From the NCBI GenBank assembly GCA_026168455.1, contig CM047426.1:85153986-85217985 (forward strand): a DNA stretch of 64,000 nt, given 5' to 3'. Each line of letters opens with the position of its first letter. Within the stretch, counting starts at the first letter, position 1. Under the pieces are notes generated by a model. It was not told the DNA's origin and searched no databases. It saw only the letters and a program-made list of their open reading frames with translations. Positions 13,425 to 25,700 of this stretch are shown piece by piece. The stretch comes from Theocolax elegans (taxonomy: Eukaryota > Arthropoda > Insecta > Hymenoptera > Cerocephalidae). The position numbers were made by a program, and so were the translations under genes.

Positions 13425-16390
13425 CGCATAACTTTTCTAGGAACTACATAACATAAACTAAACTTTTTACGTGAATACGCTACTGTAAGTTAAACTAACT
13501 TTAAGACGTTTTCCAATTACTTTTTCTTTCGTGTAATAACATTTTCACAGATGTACGTTATTTTTAAGTAACTCCGACGCCGCAAGAGGGTAAACTACAT
13601 TATAGTATAAATTGCAGTATATGTGTAAAAACATAATTTTGAAATAAATTATTTTTCTATTATATAGTTAAACATAATTCATGTAGGATTTGCATAAATA
13701 TTTATTAAGTACTCGGCTTATTATAAAACAATGGCTCATACTTATAGAAGATGATTGTAGGGTTGCAAATCCTCGATTTTTTCTAACTTTGAGAAACACC
13801 TTTATTTATCTAAAGTTGAGGATAGGTTTATCGAACGATCCTTTTTATTAAACTAATATACGAGAATATGCGAGAAATTGTATTACATGTATACATATAT
13901 TGTTTATCAGAATGACATTATAAATCTAACTTCAGTTCAAGGTAATTATACAAATATATATAAAACAATGCGTTCGTTTTATTTATTTTTCGTCCTTTAC
14001 TTGTACCAGTATGACTTCATTAAATCCAGTAAACCGCAATACATAATATGTTAATTTACACAACAATGTAAATTTTTATTTTAAAAGTGACCATCATAAT
14101 AACAAAAGAAATTAAAGTTTTTTAATTTTTTAAAATTTATTCCTCTGTTTCCAGAGATACGTATATCAAGTATATAATTTTTCACTCCGCGTATACGTTA
14201 TGTATCCCCGTCCATTAAAACGACTGAAAAATCAACCTTAATAGAGTGACTTTAAAACAAATTTTAGTATACCTCTACCTATAAGATCGTTAAAAAAAAT
14301 GTGTATATCATGCAAAAAATGTGTAAACGAGAACTTTTACTTTCGCTAAGTAATACACCCCGAATTACTAGCACCAGCTGTACACCTGAAGGAAAGATAA
14401 AGACAAAAAACGCTTCGAGGCTCGTAAACGAAATTAAAGCGAGTTTAACACACATATATATCTATACATACGTAAACGTTGGAAAATGCCCAAGAGCAGG
14501 AAGTCTTAGACTGGAGAAAAGAGAATCAATCCCTTACTCGGCTTGTGTGCGTGGAGCTTACCTTCCTTCCTGTTCAGTCTCACTCGAGGCTATGCGGCTA
14601 TGCCACTTTAGGAGCTTAAATCAATCACCGGTATCATGCACTAGTATTTACTCACACATACGCATATATATATGTATGTACTCTTAATTCATGAGTGGTA
14701 ACTTTTTTTTTATTTCTTGCACGAGGTATCTCGTGACGCACTTGACCCTATATGTGAGAGTGTGTGAAAATGTTTACGTTGTACGATGAAATTTTTTGCG
14801 ATGATAAGGTATGAAACTCATACGTATGTTTATGCAGGTTTTTTTCTGAATTTTAAGAATAATACGTTAAACATGATCGCAAATTAAATTTTCGGTAATA
14901 ATATTAAAAAATATTTATTTGTATCAACTTAATTAACAATCTTATTTGTAATATACTATTTAAATTCAATGTATATTAGTTACTTCAATGGAGAGAAAAG
15001 CTTTCAGTTTTGCTTTATATTACCTAAATTATTTAATTAAGAATGAAATTTTAATGAAAGAAATATTATGAAAATTAAAGTGAAAGTAAATACTGTGCAT
15101 ATAATAAAAGTAAAAAGTAAAATTATACCGGTCAGTACACGAGAATAATATTAACGTAATTCATTGTAAGGATTCATAAAATTTCGTCATAACGTAACCG
15201 GTACCTAACGATTCATAAATGCACAAACACCGAAATTCATCACGCCCAAATTTTAAACCGTGTTACAAAAAATAACGAAAATAACTTTTAATTAGCCACG
15301 TGTGGACAAAAAAAAAACCTTTTTTTATAAAAACATATTTCTAAATCAATTCACTCGACTCGAATGATTTTCTCAAACTGTACAACAATCACAGGTCTCA
15401 TTAACCAATTACGTCTACAATTGCGAGCATAATGGAAAGGAAAAAAGTGACTGTCTATACAACGTAATTTTAAGTACATGTATACGTATATATACATATT
15501 CCCGACATCACATATTAATAACAACACTATTATAATTGCTCTCACTTTCCACGACAATCTCGCTCAGAAACGAGCTACCAAGCGCTTTCTTAAAGACGGT
15601 AATTAAACGCAGAAGTGATGAAAAAAAATAAATGTCAACATAGAAAAATCTTAGTAGATTGCGAGATATTCTAGGGTCAAGGTCGCCGTCGAGATTTACA
15701 CAATCTTGTAAACCCGACGAATTAAAACAGACGTCCTGGTTTTTCTTTTTGGTTTCGTGTGTTTTGCGCGTTAATTGCCATTTCTTCCTGATTGTCATTT
15801 TGTATCTCTTGTACTGTCGTTTTGACTGATTAAAACTAATTGACGGTTTTAGAGTATAACAAACCTACAGTGTTTATTTAAAATGTGTTTAGCAGCTGTA
15901 GCAGTGTAGGTTAGAGAACATTTTGGAATTTAATTCCTTTTTTAATTTTGATCGTGTTAAGAAAATTACGTCTATTTCGTAAGTATTTTGGAAAGCATTT
16001 TCAATTCTTTATTGCTATAGAGGCATACGTTGTTTACATAAACATTGGATGTTATTTATCAGACGTTTTTTCTGCATATATACATGTATAAATCGTTGAA
16101 ATAACATATTGTTTACCGAGTAATGGAATAAAATTTCATTGTTTATTGATATAATTTAATTGTTTTTAAGCTCGTAGTAAATTAAAATACTTCAACCGTG
16201 ACTCGTAATAATTCATTACAAAAATAGATACGTATACCTATAGTTCAATTTGCTTCAAAACTGAGTTTGTATTGTTTATACCTATGTATAAGATAACCCG
16301 AAGGTGAGATGAACCATGGATATGAAGGTTTTGACATTTTCGTATTCAACGCTAGCTGATTCAGATACATGTACAAACAATATATATAGG

Positions 16391-16415
16391 TATATATATA
16401 TATATATATATATAT
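16391..16415. repeat. (TA)n microsatellite
   Basis: Uninterrupted TA alternation, preceded by a shorter TA run. Confidence 0.85.
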
Positions 16416-18151
16416 CTCATAAATGTTCTTGAAGAACTAATTTTTTCTAAAAAAAAAATCATTTTTTACTCAATGTGTCAAGATGGATTTGCCCTCTAGC
16501 CAGTACATTATTACTATTATAATTACAAAGGCTAATTTTAATAATGCTTGCACAATTTTTATTCTTGACAATGTTGTTCTTGATATATCATTGAATCTAA
16601 TTAGTTATTTGATATTTATTATTTTTTTTAATATATTAACATTTTATATATACACTTTTATAATACATAAAATATGTATATCGAAATAAGTCAAAGTTCT
16701 TCGATTGGGTTGTACAGTTTTAAAGTCAATAACAAGATTATTATATCGTAAACTTTCACGTAAGTATACTTACTTAAGTTTTTATTTTATATCAATCGCA
16801 TGTATGTACTTTCAAATATTATATGTGTCGATACATTTAAATTTATTGTATTGGATTTTTGGAATATAAGCTCAATTTTTCATTTTCGATTTTCCAATGA
16901 AGAATGTATAAGAAATCTTGGTGTGTACATAATCATTACCAATCGAGGTTTTTCCTGTATTGCCATTATTCTACGAACGAGCGAAAAATGTAATTGAACT
17001 ATGATTCAAGATTCAAATAAGAATATTAAGTGTATTTCGTAAATAAGTCTTACCTTTAAATTAATACTACATATTATTGACTCATTTGTTTCAAAAGCCG
17101 GGTATATATGATAAATATGCATCGTCAAAAATAAAATTTCGATCGAAAGATATTGGGATTTCTTCATTGAATAAGAATTTAAATTGGTATACGTACACAT
17201 ATTTATTTCAAAGAATTAATTTTTCTCTTAATCGGTAATTTACGTAATTTAATACTGTACATATATACATTTATTCTTCGTTATATAGAGGGGAATTTAA
17301 ATGAGTTAATAATACACGCGAATAGGAATAATTTATAAATGAATTTGTGTTCAATTAATTTATTCGTAGATATTATATTTATATGGAAATTTATTTCACT
17401 TTATGACATATTTTATTGACAGTATTTTCTTCTGTGTGTCAAATCTATATCCAGTTGATTAATAGAACTAGATTAAATATATGAATTTGTAAGTACTTCC
17501 TCGTTTTTTTTAAGTACTCTGATATTTTAAATTCGGAATAAAAACATGCATGTATAGATACGCGATCAAAAAATGATATTTTCCTGACTTCTGATAATGG
17601 GATTTTAATTAATCGGTATAAATAAATCTAAAGTTTTATTAATATAGAGTGTTGTTTGGTGCTAAATTTATTAATACAGAATTCAGTTTAATTTTCAGTT
17701 TTTTTTTAACGAAGTTACTCAATTTACCAAATGAATAGAATGTATAACATCAGTAGATAACAATTCAACGATGTATGGTACAAAAAAAATTTAAAAAACC
17801 TTTTACTCAAAGAACATTAATCAAAAGCCCCTAAGGAAAATAAAAATAGATAGTACGCGTCATCAAAACCACTTGATCGAATCTTTTAATAGAAATAGCA
17901 GATATACGTATGCCTTTGTAATAAGTTTTAGACACGTGGATTATTCCATCGTATGGCGAAAAAGAATAGAGCCATAGGTACAACATAAAAATACGTTAGA
18001 TCGAAGATGAAGCGCCATATCCTTGAGAGCGGCGCGAGGATCCATCCGTAAAGCATCGCTCGCGCGTGCGTCTGAAATAATGAGAATTATTCACGTGATT
18101 CGCCATAAGCACAACGCGAGAAAGGGAAAAGAGAGGTGCGCTCGGGCGCGA

Positions 18152-18172
18152 TCTCACTTTGTGAAAGTGAGA
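18152..18172. repeat. Perfect short hairpin in a GC-rich patch
   Basis: TCTCACTTT, a GTG loop, then AAAGTGAGA: a perfect nine-base-pair stem with a three-base loop. It lies in the GC-richer patch that begins near 18000, upstream of the peroxidase gene. It could be a dimeric transcription-factor site or a chance palindrome. Confidence 0.5.
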
Positions 18173-18252
18173 CAGAGAGACAAAGGAGGCGGGAGAACCG
18201 ATGAGAAAAGGACGCAACATTCTGCGCGCATTCACAATCACATGACTCTACC

Positions 18253-18283
18253 ATATATATAGCTAGATAGTTACTCTCAACCT
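18253..18283 (+). promoter_or_regulatory. Candidate TATA/initiator core promoter upstream of the peroxidase
   Basis: An ATATATATAG box at about 18253-18262 is followed about 25 bases later by TCTCAACC, which could act as an initiator, on the downstream edge of a GC-rich patch (18000-18250). If real, it would start a 5'UTR exon or a separate transcript about 1.5 kb upstream of the peroxidase start codon. AT-rich DNA offers many TATA-like words, so this is tentative. Confidence 0.25.
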
Positions 18284-19039
18284 AGTCACGCGGTTCTGAT
18301 ACAACAACCCCGTTAAGTAGAAAAGGACAGCCTAGGTCAGACTGTTGTGTACACGGGGGCTTGTAACGCGATTTCGTATACTTCATTTTTTTTTTATTTC
18401 GCTTTTTTTTTGATCGGTGTGTTGACATGGATTATGATTGTAAGGTTCAATGTTCTTTTAAGATTGTGTATATACCTGTCGCAAATTGGTGCAATTTATA
18501 AGTTGTTAAGGATGATGATAATGAATTACGTTTAACTGGGTGATTTGTAATGATAATTACGTTTTTCTCAACTAGAAAGAATCTGTTGAGTATACTTTTT
18601 GCACGCTGTAGTTTTTGCGGATTATCGTTTTTGTGTCTATAGGTGTGTGTGAAAAAAGCAATTCTAATTTATCGGTTCCACAATTAATTGATCAATTCGA
18701 ACATTTTAATTAATTGACGTTTTTGTTTGTTTTAATTGTTGTGAACTAAAAATGTAATTCTGTAATATATTAAATATATACAGAATATGTAAAATTTCAC
18801 AGCTGAGCATTTAAGATTTGACTATTTTTACGAAAAATATAAGTATAAAAATTGTAAATCAATAATTTTAAAAATTTGAAACACAGAGTAATTTTTTAAA
18901 AGCTTTAGAAAAAAGCATTTATACGTAAATTTAGGAAACTCATATTCATAACGATTTATCCGATAGAAAAGCTCACAACACAATCAGGAACACCCTTATA
19001 AATTGTTTAGATAACCGCACAACATATGTGCGCATAATA

Positions 19040-19141
19040 TGCATAAAACAATAGGAGCATAGTAGAGGGGCCCTCCCCCCTATAAGAGTGAGAGAACCTC
19101 TTCAGTATCGCACCTACGCCATCATCAAGAGAAGAGAGACT

Positions 19142-19172
<31 letters not shown>

Positions 19173-19620
19173 AGAGAGAGATAGGGAGATAGAGAGAGAT
19201 AGAGACGGTACCTAAGTACTCTCCCGGTCGTGTAAATACGAGGAGCAAGGCCTCTTTGGCCACACAAGCAACCGGTCTTCCTTCCGCGCGCTTTCGCTCG
19301 CCGGTGAAAGAGCGAGCAAGAGAGGACGCGAAACACGCATATATACACACCGTCGCCTTTCCATTTCGTGCGCCGTACCGGCGTCTCTTGTACATTATTC
19401 GTTCGTTCAGTTTTTTCTTTTTTTTTATTTCGGGTAGGAAGAATCGCAGTCCCGCGCTTACTCGCGGAATTTCTTTCACTCGACATCAGTTGCGCGGCAG
19501 CTTCAGGCTGGTTCAGTTGGGTACCACGCCGCGCCGGCCGGCCGACGACGTTCGCGTGCGCTCGCAATATGCGTTGATCTCTAGTGAACTCTTATTCTTG
19601 AGGACTACTTTGGTTTTCCT
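19040..19620 (+). promoter_or_regulatory. GC-rich, CpG-containing island just upstream of peroxidase exon 1
   Basis: The strongest GC-rich stretch in the window, with dense CG dinucleotides at 19230-19570, ending about 120 bases before the peroxidase start codon. Long open frames on both strands across it arise from its composition and from the GA tract, not from a conserved protein. Its position makes it the best candidate for the peroxidase promoter region. Confidence 0.5.
19142..19168. repeat. (GA)n tract, possible GAGA elements
   Basis: Uninterrupted GA run followed by further GAGA-rich sequence to about 19205. In insects GAGA repeats in promoter-proximal DNA can bind GAGA factor or Pipsqueak-type proteins. 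On the minus strand it encodes a spurious Ser-Leu repeat. Confidence 0.8.
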
Positions 19621-19696
19621 CCTTTTTTAAAATATATCATATATACATATATATATATATATTGATATAGATATTTACATCTAAATACACACACAT

Positions 19697-19730
19697 ACAG
19701 TGCGGTTTTGAAAGTTTATTTTGATAGATT
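19697..19730 (+). promoter_or_regulatory. Candidate initiator (ACAGTG) with downstream element
   Basis: ACAGTGCGG places an arthropod-type CAGT initiator with A+1 at 19699. The bases at +28 to +32 are AGATT, four of five matches to the downstream promoter element consensus. TA-rich sequence lies 30-70 bases upstream. It would give a 41-base 5' leader for the start codon at 19740. An upstream start with a longer leader is equally possible. Confidence 0.3.
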
Positions 19731-19739
19731 TGAACGAGA

Positions 19740-22700
19740 ATGAAGAGGATTGGGTTACTTCGGTGAGTCGATATTTATACATTTTCTTTTTAACTTAATT
19801 TAATCATGTTTCTTTATCAAATTCGTATTGTGAGATTACGACATGTCGATCGTTCATTCGTTAATTATGACGGTTCTAAATGAAATAGGGTGTTCTAGTC
19901 AAATTTTGTGCATACCATACGTTTCGGTATTTATTTTACATCTGATTTTGTAAACGAAGGCAGTTTTATAGATACGCCTAGTTAGTTTTATACAAGAAAT
20001 AGTATCTAACTTTTAAACTTTATGATATTCTGAATATCATGTAGATAATTAACTTAGCAAATATGTGCTTACTATCACTGATCGTTGATACACATACATG
20101 CAAAAATAGTTTCTCAAAATTATATAGTTTTGCGATTGCTATATATAACTTCTATTCCCGCCTACCTTTCGCAAAATGACCAATTTTTTTACAACTCCAC
20201 CGAGTTTTGTAACTGGTATGATATAGTGAAATTTCCTACACGCATAGAAATTATAGAAAATTGATGTATATTTATATATCCTATGCGACTTGTTTCGTAA
20301 AACCAATCCTATACGCACGAGAGAGAGATAACTTTAAAATTTTAATCGAATTTATTATTCCGTAAATTATTAAAGTTAAAGGTAGATTTTATTTATTGCT
20401 TTCTGCGTCTATAAATCACCAATAAAATACTATTTATGTGCGTATTGATAGATAAAACGTTGATTAATATTCTAGAATTATATTTGTAGTTTAATACAAA
20501 CAATAAACTGTAATTAGCAATAAATATGTATTACGTAATAGCATAAAATAAATAAATAAAACAATAAATAATTCAATACGTATTGTTAATTTTGTATATA
20601 TATTTCTATTTATTTCTTCATCTTTTTTTAAGTGTATAACATATTTTAAATTATACAAATTGTTTAAAATTAATAACTGATTAAATATTAATCCTTAATA
20701 TAATTATAAGTAAAAGTAATTTTTTTCATAAGAGTCAAAAACTTGTTTGTAATTAAACTATTTACTACTCCATCCTAATGAAAATGAAAACGCTATACCT
20801 TAAAATTTCCTGTCGGTAGGCACCAAGTGAAACGGTGTTACTAGGCAATATCTCAGAATTTATGTCTAAAACTGGTAATTAAGTGTCAATTAACCTTAAA
20901 CCGAGTATAAAACTCTCACCGTTATCATCTTTACAAAAATACTACGCTCACTTTTCAAAATCTCCTGTCACCGCGTTCTGAATGTATCTTCATGTAATTA
21001 TAAAATTTATACTTTACGAGAAAATCTATTTTTATTTCTTATCGAGACTAAAATATGTACGTTCGTGTAGTTGTGTATTTAACAAAACGTAGTAAATAGT
21101 TTGCGAGATTAAAGTCGTTATTATAGGTGTCTTGATAATTCCACTGAAGAGGTAAGGAGGATATATAAATACACCTGTTAATTTGTAAGCATTGAGTGTA
21201 CAACTACTTGGTAATATGAGTTTAATAGACGATTCCTTTTTCTTCTTCTTTTTTTTTAATTATTTGTAGTACGACGGGAAAGTATTGGACGGTTAATCTA
21301 TGCTATTATACATTTAAGACTGATTTTTTAATTATCTACGCGTATGTGATTTGTATTACAATTGTTCATCGGGAAAAATATTTACGTTTATTGACGTTTC
21401 TAATGAAAAGCAGTGATACGAGTTTAACTATAGAACTAATCATTTTCTTTTCAAAATTTGTTTCTTCCCGGATATCCTCTAATTGGATAAACTAGACGTT
21501 AACATTTTTTACTGTGAGATTGATAATAATCATTTATATGTATTATACTTTCCTTTTCGTTCGGACAAATTTGTTTTTTTTATTCAATAGTGATTAAAAA
21601 TATTTGCAATACAGCAATAATGCTAACTATAAAGACATGTGTGTTTAAACAACTATATCACGCTCTATTAACTTAAAGCAACGTTAATAGAAACATGCGA
21701 AAATAACATAGAATTTCACCTTATGACTTTTTATATATAAATATATAATAGATTTACCATTAACTTTTATCTATAGTTACATTGAATTATTAAACCAATG
21801 AAAGCGAAAGTGAATAATTTCTTCGTGTACCCAAAAATTGGATATAAGTTACATTTAACTATTGTGTAAACGTAATCTGATAATTCTAACGCAAACATAC
21901 CGAAATATCGCCAAATTTTTGGATAGTGCGATAAATATGTGACAGAAATAACGTATTCCGCATTTCATCGTCCATTTACGCATGAAAACCTGTTTGGCAT
22001 TCTCGGATTTTCCCGGATTGATGCAACTCGCGAACTTATATACACGCCGATAGAGAGATTTTGTCGTTGCAAGGTCGATTTCGCCAACTTAATTGTGGTC
22101 AGTGCCACTGTCGTTCAATTTATTATGCAATTCCTAAAGATATAGAAGGAATGCGATATAAGTGCATTTGCTCCACCTCACATTGTCCAAGCGATAAGTA
22201 TATTTCCTATATACTTTGAAATCGAGAAATCGTAATGAACTATTAACATTCACAAAATCTTATTTTTTTCAGTGTCTAAAGAAAGTTAAAAAAAATTATT
22301 GTAATTTTTTAAATAGAATTTTAATCATAGATAGTTGATCAGTTTGACAGGTATAATTATTAATAAAATTAACATTATTTAATGTCATTTCAATATCGAT
22401 ATTGACTCAATTATCGAAATTGCCAAGTACGAATACAGAATATTTTCGGTATTTTATTATATATTGAAATGTAATATCAAAGGTAAAAGTAACTACGTCA
22501 TGCTGTAATATGACAAAATCTTGAGTTACGAAACGACTTTCTTCGGTTCTGTACTGTACCAATCAGTATAGCAATGATGAAAAATTAAACACACTTGGGT
22601 ATATGTCAATATGTGCACTAAAGAACCAAACCATTGTTCCTTTTCTTCTTGTATAGGTACGATGTTCCTCGTTTTGGTACACTCAATAAATTGTATCTCG

Positions 22701-25700
22701 TTGTAAATCGATATTTTGATCGATGACATATTTTGACTTTTTTTTAATTCTTGTCAGTGCGACAACTTTAGCATAAAATATTTTAAACTAAAATTAATGA
22801 TGTTAATGGTCGTTCAGCGTTAATTACTCTATTTTTTTCATTCGAGCTAATGCCAAAGTTTATTAAAGTGAAAAGAAAGTTGTCGCTCTTAATAAAAATT
22901 GCAAGTTTCGCCAAAGTAAATATGTACGGTAAAAGTTTCTACTTTTCACTGTTTACCTTCGCTTTTGTATAGGTATATGCAGATGGCATAAGTGATTTTA
23001 AACGTTAAACGCGTTACTTTTATTTATTACTGAACGTTAAAATTACATCACGATGTAAACAATTTCGATCAACATCATATTTAAGATGTAAGTTAAATTA
23101 CTTAACATCAGACGTGGCAACTGAAATTGACATAATAAATGATGCAAGAATTGTAGGTAATTCTGTGATAACGTCTAACATTAAATCAGAATGTTATTTA
23201 TTACATACCGTTCACGAAGATGTTAGGTTTGTCAGTCTAGCTTTAATAAGAATGTCTGGAATCAACAGAAGGAACTCCTACTGACAAGTTATGTAGGATA
23301 ATAAATTGATAAAAAAAAGTCATGTGCCTTTTCTTCTACTAATACACATTAATATAAAACTTTTATTATTTTCGCCTTAAACTTAAAATACTATGATATG
23401 CAAACTAACCCTATATATATATACAGTCGCCAATTAATTTAAATTTCTCTTGGCTATAAAATTTAATATATTTATAACTCTCACCGATCTTTACAACAAT
23501 CATCTTTATTTATACTCGTGTAGAACAAATCCGTGAAATCGCGTGTACAACATGTACAAGCAACAAGTGTCCACAAATACTAAGATTTCACGTTTGTACT
23601 CAGTAAACCGAGGAAAAAAAAGGGAAAAAGAGAATAGTTTAAGACTTTCCTCGATGTATACCGGCGAAAAGCGCATCTATATATGACTACGTCATCGTTT
23701 CACACATGCGCGAGCACGTCGCTCACCTAATCCTGGATCGGTGACCCAGTGACATGGATTTACCTGTGCGCGCGAGCGCAAAGCGCCAGGGAAAAGGATA
23801 ACGGCCTTGGGGGCCGCGCTTGGATGAGACGCGTGAACGTGCTCTCTGTGTGCATTACATACATATATACATACCACATGGTAAAAGTTAAACGTATGGA
23901 CTTTGATTCTGCACGTATGCAACTTTGATTCCTTGTCTTCGGTTTACAAGTTTAAACTGCCTTTTATTTCTCATACATCAAGGTTCTATATATACTGGTA
24001 CGTACTAGTATCTAATTAATGTGGCTGTGTAATTAGACATTTTTTAATAATTATTAATATTTCATTGGTTTTATTTGCTAATTGATAGATATTCGGTGTA
24101 AATTTATTGGCTAGTGCTCCAGGAGTCATTCGTTAAAATTTATAATTTTTTCGAAATGCCGATACGAAACAGGTTTTGTAAGGGGCAAGAGACCAAATTG
24201 GACATTAATTAATTACAATTTAAATGATTATATATACATATATTAACTTAATAAATCAATCGCTTTAAATTGTTAAATACACCTAGTTGAATATTTATTA
24301 CAGATTACTTTAATAATTACTTTGGTCACTTTTATAATTTAATTATCTGTTATTAAAAATAAATTATGAAATTATTGGATAATACAGTGGTATATTTTAC
24401 ATATACACACAGAGAATAATGAAATATTAGAAATACGTATAAAAAATATTCAGATAGATAATTTTTTTTTCCTTGTATGAAACATAATTGAAGGTTTGAT
24501 TTTAATAAATTAATGAAAATTACGTAAATATAATTATTGCTGTTCATAAAAGGGGAAGTTACGAGGGAACCTGCATAAAATTTCTAAGTTGTTTTTGGTT
24601 CTGAACTTGGTGTAAATATATACGCATATAAAGACTACAAACGTCTAAAAGAAAACCAATAATGTTTTAAATCTTCCAAAATAAAAGAATAGTAAACGTA
24701 ATACAAATTTGAATTCATATTACGTATATTTCTAGGAGTAATAATTTTTAGCTTTATAATTCAAAGGTTGTACACCTCGAGTGATTTCAATGCGCACATA
24801 AGTGACTATTTTTACCGTTTAAATTTCTTAAAACCTAACATTTATGTTTACACACCAGTAATTTCAGTTTGCAATTTAACATTTAAACCTATTGCTATTA
24901 GTTTTTATTGCACTACAATAAAATTTAAATTAAATATACATACAATAGAAATAAACTTCAATATACGCAATTTAATTGCGTCATTATATTCTCTTTTTAA
25001 TGCACGAAATTAATTCACCGTAAAAAAATGATCCATCCAAGAAAAAAAACGATTAATTTAAATTATTAATTATGTATATAGAGGTATAATTTTAGTTCAA
25101 TATCAATTGTACAAGTAGACGAAGAATCTAAATGAAAAGATCAAACAGCGAAAGTAAATAAAAAGTAAATCTATAAATGATCGATAATAGGATTTCTAAT
25201 ACCCACTAATCTAAAATAATACGCACTTAGATTTTACGAGCTCCTAATCGCACGTTTAATCCCACAAACGAAATTTCGTCATACCGGCAAAATTTTAGTA
25301 TACAAGAAAATTCACACGGATTAAATCGATTATACTGTTAAGGAATTTACATGTAAACGACGATACAAAACACTTGCATTTATTATACGATCATAATTGT
25401 TATGTTTTTCTTTCCTAAGACTGTGGAACAAGCGAATAATCGATTTGAATGAAACAATTATTGAAAGGCGCATAGGTTTTGCTATAAATGGTACTTTCTC
25501 ATTCGTATTGGCCATCCAACTTGTATACATTTTTTCGACCGGTTTCTACTTTTGGGTGCTACGTGTTTATTCAAAACGCATCTGAATAACAAATATAATC
25601 AACGAGTTTCCAGAAATGCTGGAATTTGTAATATTTTTTAGTGAAACAATAATGGCGTATTATATTCACACGTATGCATAATTTATAAATAAAAAGAGTT

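Larger units (their letters stand above)
11163..17990. other. Intergenic DNA upstream of the Rieske gene, no supportable gene
   Basis: AT-rich sequence with TA microsatellites at about 13405-13424 and 16391-16415. The first few hundred bases should hold the Rieske promoter (minus strand), but I see no clear core element. A slightly GC-richer minus-strand stretch at 12130-12290 follows a TTTTCAG and is open in two frames. It matches no family I know and is not called. A frame at 14301-14687 (plus) is also open but looks like low-complexity translation. Confidence 0.55.

Noticed and set aside
14301..14687. 128-codon plus-strand open frame
   Set aside because: Contains translated TA/CA-rich sequence, no recognisable domain, no splice or promoter context.
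15508..15798. 96-codon minus-strand open frame with a basic start and hydrophobic middle
   Set aside because: No family recognised and no supporting context; insufficient to call a gene.
18023..18262. Arg-rich open frames on both strands
   Set aside because: Compositional product of the CpG-rich patch; frames oppose each other with no domain.
19007..19630. Long open frames on both strands across the GC-rich island
   Set aside because: They overlap each other, contain translated GA/CT repeats (Ser-Leu runs) and show no domain; GC-rich DNA lacks stop codons by composition.
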